Of a DNA stretch of 64,000 bases, positions 39,922 to 51,900 are shown piece by piece (the stretch's first letter is position 1; each line of letters opens with the position of its first letter). The stretch is from positions 385,001-449,000 of the forward strand of contig CATNEN010000035.1 in NCBI GenBank assembly GCA_950097015.1, written 5' to 3'. The notes beneath the pieces were generated by a model, which did not search any database, was not told where the DNA came from, and saw only the letters and a list, made by a program, of their open reading frames with translations. This DNA is from Macrostomum hystrix. Taxonomy: Eukaryota; Platyhelminthes; Macrostomidae. A program made the position numbers and the translations under genes.

Positions 39922-42900
39922 CTGAATCGGTGAGTCAGTGCTTTTCTAATCGCACAATTCACGGCAAATAATTAACTATGGTAAATTCGGAAATGATTTG
40001 TAGCCTAGTGGTTAGAGCCTCGGACTCATGACTTGCAGTTCCGGGGTTCGATTCCTGACAGTTTGTGTCCTTTAGCTAGACAATTAACTCTGAATTTATT
40101 CAGTTTACCCAGTCAGCTGTTAATTGGGTGGCAGCATTAGCTGGGTTGGGAGTGGCATCCCAACTGTCCATGGACTTAAGAGCCGTACGCAGCCTTCAGA
40201 AGCTAAAGGTTTGCTAATTCACAACTGCCGTTCAATTGAATTTTTATTTAGACGGAATGTAGAAATGTGTTTTCAGGTCTGTCTGAAAGAAAATAAGTAC
40301 TTTTACAGAGCTGACTACTTCTGTTAAACAAAGTTAGAAATTATTCAGGAAATAGAATAGAATAGAATTTTCATCAGTCAATTGTCTGAGACGTTTTTAG
40401 TTTAAACAAATGCGACCTGAAACTAAGCGAATTGTTACCGACTCTGCGCAGATTTTATTTCTTGAAGAACCACAGCCTAGCCCATTGTAGGCCGCGTGAA
40501 ATTCAAATGGAAATCTGCATCTAAATCGAAAATCTCCCCCCCCCTAGAAATGAAAATCGCAGAAAATTTTCCAAAAAAATTGTGCCATTTCCTCGCTCAC
40601 TCGCTCATCAGCGGCAGATTATAGGGAGGCAGACAATTGAATTCTGGCGCTGCCCAGCTTTTAGGAAATATTGCTTCTGTCTGCCATCCTCGGTGCAGCA
40701 TAAAATATAAGTGTGAAATTATTTTCTATGCCGCCCAATAATGCGTCCGAGCCGCGTTGTTGACAGGAGAGAGTGAATTATGGCTCTAAATCACAGATTC
40801 TATGCCATGACAGATAGGTACAGTGTGAAATGGGTTCCTTGGGAAAACTTTAGTTCAAGTGAATTTTACTGATTTTGTACTAGTCTAGTCCGCGCTTGGG
40901 TGGTTAAGCTTCTGTCATACCGGTGACCCTTTTTGTTTGACATGTGACACTCCTGTCTAACAGGTGACACTCCTGTCTAACAGGTGACACTCCTGTCCAA
41001 CAGGTGACACTCCTGTCCAACAGGTGACACTCCTGTCCAACAGGTGACACTCCTGTCTAACAGGTAAAACTTCTGTCTAACAGGTGACACTCCTGTCAAA
41101 CAGGTGACACTCCTGTCTAACAGGTAACACTCCTGTCTAACAGGTAACACTATTGTCTAACAGGTAACACACTTGTCTAACGGGTAACACTCCTTTCTAA
41201 CAGGTAACACTATTGTCTAACAGGTAACACTCTTGTCTAACAGGTAACACACTTGTCTAACGGGTAACACTCCTGTCTAACGGGTAACACTCCTGTCTAA
41301 CAGGTAACACTCTTGTCTAACAGGTAACACACTTGTCTAACGGGTAACACTCCTGTCTAACGGGTAACACTCCTGTCTAACAGGTAACACTCTTGTCTAA
41401 CAGGTAACACACTTGTCTAACGGGTAACACTCCTGTCTAACAGGTAACACTATTGTCTAACGGGTAACACTCCTGTCTAACGGGTAACACTCCTGTCTAA
41501 CGGGTAACACTCTTGTCTAACAGGTAACACTCTTGTCTAACAGGTAACATTTCTGTCTCCATTAAACAAACGCCTTGATTTCAAAACATATCCAAAAGTT
41601 TCCTAACTTATTATCCTTTTTTGCATTAACAAGTTGTTACGAATAGCATCAGAATCCATTATCAGGCTCTTAATTGATTGCCTAACTGACTAGATAGCTT
41701 TTATTCCGGCATTAGTCAAACCCGATCGTTCATCAAGACTCTTCAACTCACCTGAGTGCCACTGGGCGAGCTTCGAGAGCACAGCGGCGCATCTCCTGGA
41801 CCTCTCTGTAGCGCACGAGGTGCCGATAAACCCTCTGTCAAATTTGTGAGATCATTTAGATTATGGCTAGGCTAAACATGTCAATCTATTGCAGCAAAAA
41901 TTTACAAGTAAGACGCTTTAATGATGTGAAGAATTTAATGAACACTTGACAGATGACATAAGCGACTTTGGACGCTAATGGGTCACTTTGGACACTAATG
42001 GGTCACTTTGGACACTAATGGGTCACTTTGGAAACTAATGGGTCACTTTGGACATTAATGGGTAACTTTGGAAACTAATGGGTCACTTTGGACACTAATG
42101 GGTCACTTTGGAAACTAATGGGTCACTTTGGAAACTAATTGGTCACTTTGGAAACTAATGGGTCACTTTGGACACTAGTGGGTCACTTTGGACACTAATG
42201 GGTCACTTTGGACACTAATGGGTCACTTTGGAAACGAATGGGTCACTTTGGACACTAATGGGTCACTTTGGACACTAATGGGTCACTTTGGACACTAATG
42301 GGTCACTTTGGAAACGAATGGGTCACTTTGGACACTAATGGGTCACTTTAGAAACTAATGGGTCACTTTGGAAACTAATGGGTCACTTTGGACACTAATG
42401 GGTCACTTTGGAAACTAATGGGTCACTTTAGACACTAATGGGTCACTTTGGAAACTAATGGGTCACTTTGGACACTAATGGGTCACTTTGGACACTAATG
42501 GGTCACTTTGGACACTAATGGGTCACTTTGGACACTAATGGGTCACTTTGGACACTAATGGGTCACTTTGGAAACGAATGGGTCACTTTGGACACTAATG
42601 GGTCACTTTGGAAACTAATGGGTCACTTTGGACACTAATGGGTCACTTTGGAAACTAATGGGTCACTTTAGACACTAATGGGTCACTTTGGAAACTAATG
42701 GGTCACTTTGGACACTAATGGGTCACTTTGAAACTAATGGGTCACTTTGGAAACTAATGGGTCACTTTAGACACTAATGGGTCACTTTAGACACTAATGG
42801 GTCACTTTGGAAACTAATGGGTCACTTTGGACACTAATGGGTCACTTTGGAAACGAATGGGTCACTTTGGACACTAATGGGTCACTTTGGACACTAATGG

Positions 42901-45900
42901 GTCACTTTGGACACTAATGGGTCACTTTGGAAACGAATGGGTCACTTTGGCCACTAATGGGTCACTTTGGAAACTAATGGGTCACTTTAGACACTAATGG
43001 GTCACTTTGGAAACTAATGGGTCACTTTGGACACTAATGGGTCACTTTGAAACTAATGGGTCACTTTGGAAACTAATGGGTCACTTTAGACACTAATGGG
43101 TCACTTTGGACACTAATGGGTCACTTTGGAAACTAATGGGTCACTTTGGAAACTAATGGGTCACTTTGGACACTAATGGGTCACTTTGGAAACTAATGGG
43201 TCACTTTGGACACTAATGGGTCACTTTGGAAACTAATGGGTCACTTTGGAAACTAATGGGTCACTTTGGAAACTAATGGGTCACTTTGGACACTAATGGG
43301 TCACTTTGGAAACTAATGGGTCACTTTGGAAACTAATGGGTCACTTTGGACACTAATGGGTCACTTTGGACACTAATGGGTCACTTTACACAAATGGGTC
43401 ACTTTGGACACTAATGGGTCACTTTGGACACTAATGGGTCACTTTGGACACTTCAGAGACAAGGGGAAGCGTATAAAGTACAAATCATAAATCATTCTAG
43501 ACAGAGACAGATACCAGATAGACTGAGTAGCTGCGCAGCCATCTCTGTAAAGTGAAATCAAGGCTGCGAAAAGGCTGATCATTCCAATTAATAGGAGCAT
43601 TCTAGATTTAAAAGGCCGATTTTTAGTAAATCCCAGATTAGAGATGGGAAGTCGGAAGAATCTTAGAGAAGTAAATCTCAGATTAGGAGAATCCAAGCTG
43701 TAGATGATCTCTGGTTAGGAAATCCGGAAAAAGGAGAATACTAACTTGGGATTCCACACTAGGGATAATCCCATCTAAGGGAATCCAGACTAGGGAGAAT
43801 CCCAGTTTGGGAATCGAGACCAGGGGAGAATCCCAGTCAGGGAATCCAGAATAGGGATAATCCCAGGCTGGGGAATCCATACTAGGGAGAAATCCAAGTT
43901 TGGGAATCGAGACCAGGGGAGAATCCCAGTCAGGGAATCCAGAATAGGGATAATCCCAGGCTGGGGAATCCAGAATAGGGATAATCCCAGGTTGGGGAAT
44001 CCAGAATAGGGATAATCCCAGGTTGGGGAATCCAGAATAGGGATAATCCCAGGTTGGGAATCCAGAATAGGGATAATACCAGGTTGGGAATCCAGAATAG
44101 GGATAATACCTGACTGGGAAATCCAGAATAAGTAGAATACCAGGTTGGGGGATCCAGAATAGGGAGAATCCCAGGCTGGGAAGTCCAGAATAGGGAGAAT
44201 CCCTGGCTGGGAAATCCAGAAAAGGGTGAATCCCAGGTTGGTGAATCCAGAAAAGGGAGAATCCCAGTCTTGGTCATCCATACTAGGGAGAAATCCAAGT
44301 TTGGGAATCGAGACCAGGGGAGAATCCCAGTCAGGGATAATCCCAGGTTGGGGAATCCAGAATAGGGATAATCCCAGGTTGGGAATCCAGAATAGGGATA
44401 ATCCCAGGTTGGGAATCCAGAATAGGGATAATACCTGACTGGGAAATCCAGAATAAGTAGAATACCAGGTTGGGGAATCCAGAATAGGGAGAAACCCAGG
44501 CTGGGAAGTCCAGAATAGGGAGAATCCCTGGCTGGGAAATCCAGAAAAGGGTGAATCCCAGGTTGGTGAATCCAGAAAAGGGAGAATCCCAGGTTGGGGA
44601 GAGTAGAGACATCGCAGGTTTAGAAATTCTTGTTTATACAAGACCGGGAAATATATTTCATTAAATGTCTAATTCTAGATAAAAGTAGTAGATAATGTTC
44701 CATATTTACGCTCGTTACCTGGCTGATCGGCAGGCAGCAGGCTGGCTTCACCCCAGTCTTTCGCAGCAGCGGGAACAGTGCAAAGTACAGCAGGAACTCG
44801 GCGGCGGCGGTGGCTCCGGACAGCAGCACCCCGAAGCAGAAGAGCAGCAGCGGCCCGGCAAAGTTCGTTGGCGTGAGCCGCACCTTGTTCTGTGTGGGGT
44901 TGTTTCGATCCAGATGTAGATCCACACATTCCCTACCCGAAACATTAACGATTCGACACATTCCCAATCGTACACATCCCCAATTCGACAAATTCCCCAA
45001 TCGGACACATTCCCAATCCGACACATTCCCCACCCGACACATTCCCAATTGGATACATTCCTAACCCGAAAAATTCCCAATCCGACAACTTCCCAATTCG
45101 ACACATTCCCAATCTGACATGTTTCTTCATGTAACATCCCCACACAAAGGGGAATGCGAATTGCCAGGCAGCCAGTGGCTAGCAAGGTCCTTCCACACGA
45201 GGTGCTCAAAATGAGCACACAACATGCGCATTCCAGTGCAGTCCTTTCTGAGCACACACTGCTCAGCTTTAGGACCCTGTCGGGCTGTTTGCATGCGGGT
45301 TCCACTCTTTTGAGCACTCGGGCCCAGCAGCCCTAAGCAAATAGGCCAACCGGTAAATATGGACACCTGTATTCTTTACCTGCATTATTGTACTCCACCT
45401 TCCATTTACCAATAGGGGATCACAGACTGGCGGGGAGCTGTACGCTGGCCTTGCCAAGCCCGCTCCCTTGCAGTAATTAAGGCCGGGCGGAGCAGCTAAA
45501 GGCAGGAGAGAATGTGTGTTTGCACATCATCCGCCTAAAACCCAAAGTTTACAGTTGCTTCTCTCTGCCAGTCCTACTGGATTTCCTAGATCCCCATCCT
45601 CAGTTCCCCATTCTTGGTCTGTACTTTTGATATAAACGATTTTTTTGTCTGAGTTTGATGGCATTTTTGCCATCATCAGTGAAAATTGGTGAATTAGCCA
45701 GTCATCATTCTCTAACTCAAGGAAATTCCATGCTCATGGGAATCCCAAACTAAAAGAAATCCCATGCGCAAGAAATTCCCAAACTTAAAAATATCCCTCA
45801 ATCACGGAAATACATAATTTAAAGAAATTTCTAAGTCTAGGCTTAAGAAATCGTTTAACTTCAGGTAATCTCCAAACTTAAGGAATTCCCAAACTTAAGG

Positions 45901-48900
45901 AATTCCCAAACTTAAGGAATTTCCAAACTTAAGGAATTTCCAAACTTAAGGAATTTCCAAACTTAAGGAATTCCCAAACTTAAGGAATTCCCAAACTTAA
46001 GGAAATCCCAAACTTAAGGAATTCCCAAACTTAAGGAATTCCCAAACTTAAGGAAATCCCAAACTTAAGGAAATCCCAAACTTAAGGAAATCCCAAACTT
46101 AAGAAAATCCCAAACTTTAGGAAATCCCTAAAACAAGGAAATACTCGTACATAACTGAAGGAGATTTTTTAGCCAGCGGGAAATCCCCAAGATATTCAAA
46201 GGAAATCCGCAACTCACTCCGTGAGGCTTCTTGTCCTTTCCGGGCACCACCTTGGTCCACAGGTCGATCTTCTGCTTCATCTGGTCAGTGAAATCGTTGG
46301 TGCTCAGCAGGTTGGTGAGGGTGGCGGTCAGATTCTCCCCGGCTTCTCGCAGCTCGCGGCTCAGCGCGGCCGTGTAGCCGACCCGACCAAACGGCTTGCC
46401 AACAATCTCCACGTTGTAGGTGTGGTTGGTGCGGAGCAGGTAGTGCAGCAGCTCGGTGTCGTACAGGAATGCCCCGATGCTGCCTTTGCTGTTGAAGTTA
46501 AGGACAGAACCTTGGCCTTTTCAGCAACTTTTTTAACTCAGCCTGGCAACAGCCTGGTCAAACTCACCCAAGAGCGGCCATGGCTTCGTCGGCTGTGTCA
46601 AAGAAGCTGAGGTGCTTCACCAGGTGATGATATGTGCGGTTGAGTTCAATAGCTGTGCCACTGCCTCGCACTGTCCCCAGACTGATTTGGCCGTTCTGGA
46701 TCTAAAGAAAACAGGCTTTTGTGTTCAGCTTGGCAAGAATTGGCGCTTCAGGCAGGTACGCACTTGCTTCGGGCACTTTACTTCAGGCAGGTGCGCACTT
46801 TACTTCAGGCAGGTGCGCACTTTACTTCAGCCAGGTGCGCACTTACTTCAGGCAGGTGCGCACTTACTTCAGGCAGGTGCGCAATTACTTCAGGCAGGTG
46901 CGCACTTACTTCAGGCAGGTGCGCACTTACTTCAGGCAGGTGCGCACTTACTTCAGGCAGGTGCGCACTTACTTCAGGCAGGTGCGCACTTACTTCAGGC
47001 AGGTGCGCACTTACTTCAGCCAGGTGCGCACTTACTTCAGGCAGGTGCGCACTTACTTCAGGCAGGTGCGCACTTTACTTCAGGCAGGGCGCACTTTGCT
47101 TCAGGCAGGTGCGCACTTACTTCAGCGAGGTGCGCACTTTACTTCAGGCAGGTTTAATCTTCCAAGATTCAGGTTTTATAAATCGGAGCTTCATTGTTGT
47201 GCAATGTTGTACGACTAGCACAAAATTAGTGCTTGATGCTCTAACTGAAAATTAGCTTTCTATTCTATTCCATCTTGTCGCCTGGCAGAAATTTTAAATT
47301 TCTCTGCGGAATATGTTTACTCTCTGCTATTATTTTGAATTTAGTCGTGCAGAATAATCAACCAGGACTAAAATGCATACAGAAATCTCATCAGGAATTA
47401 ACAATAATTAATTATGAAAATTGGTCCAAAAACAGCGCGGGAGAAAGCTGAGTAGAAAATATAATACCGCCACTTTTTCATTCCGAAAATCACTCATGAG
47501 TGCCCTCTGCTTTAGCCAGATGGGCTGGGAGAATTCAGCAATTATTATACGCTTGTACATTAATATTGAGGCAGGGAAACAGGGTAGACAGCGTTTATTG
47601 GAAAACAGCACAGCCTCCCTGCCTCCCTTCCAGCCTCCCTTCCTGCCTCCCTGCCTTCTCCCTTCCTGCCTCCCTTCCTGCCTCCCTTCCGGCCTCCCTG
47701 CCTTCTCCCTTCCTGCCTCCCTGCCTTCTCCCTTCCTGCCTCCCTGCCTTCTCCCTTCCTGCCTCCCTGCCTTCTCCCTTCCTGCCTCCCTGCCTTCTCC
47801 CTTCCTGCCTCCCTGCCTTCTCCCTTCCTGCCTCCCTGCCTTCTCCCTTCCTGCCTCCCTGCCTTCTCCCTTCCTGCCTCCCTGCCTTCTCCCTTCCTGC
47901 CTCCCTTCCGGCCTCCCTGCCTTCTCCCTTCCTGCCTCCCTTCCGGCCTCCCTACCTTCTCCCTTCCTGCCTCCCTTCCGGCCTCCCTGCCTTCTCCCTT
48001 CCTGCCTCCCTGCCTTCTCCCTTCCTGCCTCCCTGCCTTCTCCCTTCCTGCCTCCCTTCCGGCCTCCCTGCCTTCTCCCTTCCTGCCTCCCTTCCGGCCT
48101 CTCTGCCTTCTCCCTTCCTGCCTCCCTGCCTTCTCCCTTCCTGCCTCCCTGCCTTCTCCCTTCCTACCTCCCTTCCGGCCTCTCTGCCTTCTCCCTTCCT
48201 GCCTCCCTTCCTGCCTCCCTGCCTTCTCCCTTCCGGCCTCCCTGCCTTCTCCCTTCCTGCCTCCCTTCCGGCCTCCCTTCCGGCCTCCCTGCCTTCTCCC
48301 TTCCTGCCTCCCTTCCTGCCTCCCTGCCTTCTCCCTTCCTGCCTCCCTTCCGGCCTCCCTGCCTTCTCCCTTCCTGCCTCCCTTCCGGCCTCCCTGCCTT
48401 CTCCCTTCCTGCCTCCCTTCCGGCCTCTCTGCCTTCTCCCTTCCTGCCTCCCTTCTGGCCTCCCTGCCTTCTCCCTTCCTGCCTCCCTTCCTGCCTCCCT
48501 GCCTTCTCCCTTCCTGCCTCCCTTCCTGCCTCCCTGCCTTCTCCCTTCCTACCTCCCTTCCTTTAGTTCGTAACATTTCGTTCCACACGCTTGTAGTTTT
48601 TACTTCTCATTGATGAGAACGAGTTAGAATTTGACAGATAAGTTGTTAAAAGGCTTAGAATTAATCTGACTTACAAATTCGAATGACAATAAATACAATT
48701 TTTCCCAGACCTTTTTTGGCAGACCTGTACAGAGCAGGCAGTGGTGGTCTGACGAGGGCAGGCCAAAAAATCCAATTAATTTTTCTGCCAAGCTATGCGC
48801 CCCACTGATTGCTGCCTATTTGGAGACCCGCCTGGAGACTGCCAGAGCCCGCGGCACTTTTTTCTTCTATTTTTTTCTTTTCTTTTCCAAAATTTATCGG

Positions 48901-51900
48901 ATGCCTTGTTTAGGGCGCCATTCGTATTTGTAGCCTCATTTTATTGGCCTTGTAGACCGAAGCAGTACGTCATTTAGAGGGACAGCAAGATTTCAGGAGA
49001 GTGACGGGAGAATCTAGGGTCAGTGACAGCCCAATTCAGGAGAGTGACAGCTCAATTCAGGAGAGTGACACAACTCAATTCAGGAGAGTGACAGACCAAT
49101 TCAGGAGAGTGACAGCAGTTCAAGAGAGTGACAGCAGTTCAGGAGAGTCACAGCAGTTCAGGGGAGTGACAGCAGTTCAGGGGAGTGACAGCAGTTCAGG
49201 GGAGTGACAGCAGTTCAGGAGAGTGACACAACTCAATTCAGGAGAGTGACAGACCAATTCAGGAGAGTGACAGCAGTTCAAGAGAGTGACAGCAGTTCAG
49301 GAGAGTCACAGCAGTTCAGGGGAGTGACAGCAGTTCAGGGGAGTGACAGCAGTTCAGGGGAGTGACAGCAGTTCAGGGGAGTGACAGCAGTTCAGGAGAG
49401 TCACAGCAGTTCAGGGGAGTGACAGCAGTTCAGGGGAGTGACAGCAGTTCAGGGGAGTGACAGCAGTTCAGGAGAGGGACAGCAGTTCAGGGGAGTGACA
49501 GCAGTTCAGGGGAGTGACAGCAGTTCAGGAGAGTCACAGCAGTTCAGGGGAGTGACAGCAGTTCAGGGGAGTGACAGCAGTTCAGGGGAGTGACAGCAGT
49601 TCAGGAGAGGGACAGCAGTTCAGGGGAGTGACAGCAGTTCAGGGGAGTGACAGCAGTTCAGGGGAGTGACAGCAGTTCAGGGGAGTGACAGCAGTTCAGG
49701 GGAGTGACAGCAGTTCAGGGGAGTGACAGCAGTTCAGGAGAGTCACAGCAGTTCAGGGGAGTGACAGCAGTTCAGGGGAGTGACAGCAGTTCAGGGGAGT
49801 GACAGCAGTTCAGGAGAGGGACAGCAGTTCAGGAGAGGGACAGAGATAGTTCAGGAGAGGGACAGAGATAGTTCAGGAGAGGGACAGAGATAGTTCAGGA
49901 GAGTAATGGCATGATAAACAAACGGGAGAGAGACGGGAAAATGAAAGTCGAGTGCCAGTGACAGGTCTTGGGAGTGACAATGACCTACCCGGTTGTCGTG
50001 AATGCCGACAATGTCGGAGGCTTCACCGTCGCCCACCATGAAGGCTGCCAGGTTGGCCGTGTAGCTGGCGATAAAAACCAAGCAGAACATGGCGTAGATG
50101 TTCAGCAGGAAGCGGGAGCTCCAGCATTTCGGTGATTTAGTCTGGACGGTGTGCGAGAACAGCACGGACCAGGTGAGGGTCAAAGCGCTCGGGAAGCTGA
50201 ACACGCGGGCCCGATTCCTGCCGTAGGGCGTCAGGCCGAACGGGCTGAGCCACTCGTAAATCACGGCTGCCACCGCGGCAACGTGCACCGTGGCCAGAAT
50301 GCACATCCACATGGCCAGGTCGAACGGGTACAGGAAGCCGAACCTGGTGGCCCGGCCGCTCAGCTTCTCGGTCCGATTGACCACGATTGACACCGAGGTC
50401 AGCAGGTAGGGATCTGTAGTGAGGAAATCCCTGCGCCAGTTGGCGTTGCTGATGACCTGAACATTGGAATGGGTGACACGGATGTTTGGTATTTTCTAGT
50501 CTTTCGGCACCACGTAGCTCAGGGTCTAAGTGAAGGATGTCTGGCATCCCGTGACTCTCTGGCATCCCGTGACTCTCTGGCATCCCGTGACTCTCTGGCA
50601 TCCCGTGACTCTCTGGCATCCCGTGACTCTCTGGCATCCCGTGACTCTCTGGCATCCCGTGACTCCCTGGCATCCCGTGACTCTCTGGCATCCCGTGACT
50701 CCCTGGCATCCCGTGACTCTCTGGCATCACGTGACTCTCTGGCATCACGTGACTCTCTGGCATCCCGTGACTCTCTGGCATCCCGTGACTCTCTGGCATC
50801 CCGTGACTCCCTGGCATCCCGTGACTCTCTGGCATCACGTGACTCTCTGGCATCACATGACTATCTGGCATCCCGTGACTATCTGGAATCCGTGACTCTC
50901 TGGCATCTCTGGCATCACGTGACTCTCTGGCATCTCTGGCATCACGTGACTCTCTGGCATCTCTGGCATCACGTGACTCTCTGGCATCTCTGGCATCACG
51001 TGACTCAGTGTCTAAGAGAAGGGTCTCTGGCATCACGTGACTTGTTGCGCTTGTGCAGACTGTGAACAATAGCAAACAAAGTTGGAGTGACCTAGTAGTC
51101 GTGAAATAAACTGCACTTTTTACAATTTATTGACTCCAGTCATGCTATATTTCAAATCTGGCTTCGCATCGCTCTTTTTTCATGAACTAGATAGACGTAA
51201 TCTTCGAGAAATTTTGCAAAATTGAAGCAAATGGGAGCAATTTTGAAGAGGCAATTTTGAAGAGAGGCAATTTTCGTTGTAGAATGGCAATCATTTTGCA
51301 ATTGTCGCAATTTCAGAAAAATTATTTTTCTGAGCAGACTCAACTCGGGCGGGACTTGGGAAGTGGAAGGCGATAATTATTGTCCCAACGACAAAGACAG
51401 CAAAATCTCGCTCTCGGTCTCTCCCTCAGAGAAGGGGAAGCAGCAGAAATTAGTGGGAAGTAGCGGAAAATTTGGCAACGCCCCACGGGACACAGCAAAT
51501 TTAGTCCCAGGTATTCCACCTGGTGCAGCAGCAATAACTGCGCTTCTATATACTAGCGAACTAAGCACAATGCCCTGCTGAAATAGAAATTCACCCTGAT
51601 TCTAGAATCTGCTACGGGTCTGTAAAGTACAGACTATGGAATTTCTGTCTCTTTCTTCACTCTGTCACGGCATTGTATATTGTCTTTGTTTACTCTCTGT
51701 CGCTCTCTGCCTACTCTACTGTCTACTCTACTGTCTACTCTCTACTGTCTACTCTCTGTCGCTCTACTGTCTACTCTCTACTGTCTACTCTCTGTCGCTC
51801 TACTGTCTACTCTCTGTCTACTCTACTGTCTACTCTCTGTCGCTCTACTGTCTAATGTCTACCCTCTACTGTCTACTCTCTGTCTACTCTAATGTCTACT

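Noticed and set aside
47421..48588. Frames of 340-380 codons rich in Leu-Pro-Ser or Gly-Arg-Glu
   Set aside because: Low-complexity translation of a CT-rich minisatellite. No splice or homology support, and it lies in an intron.
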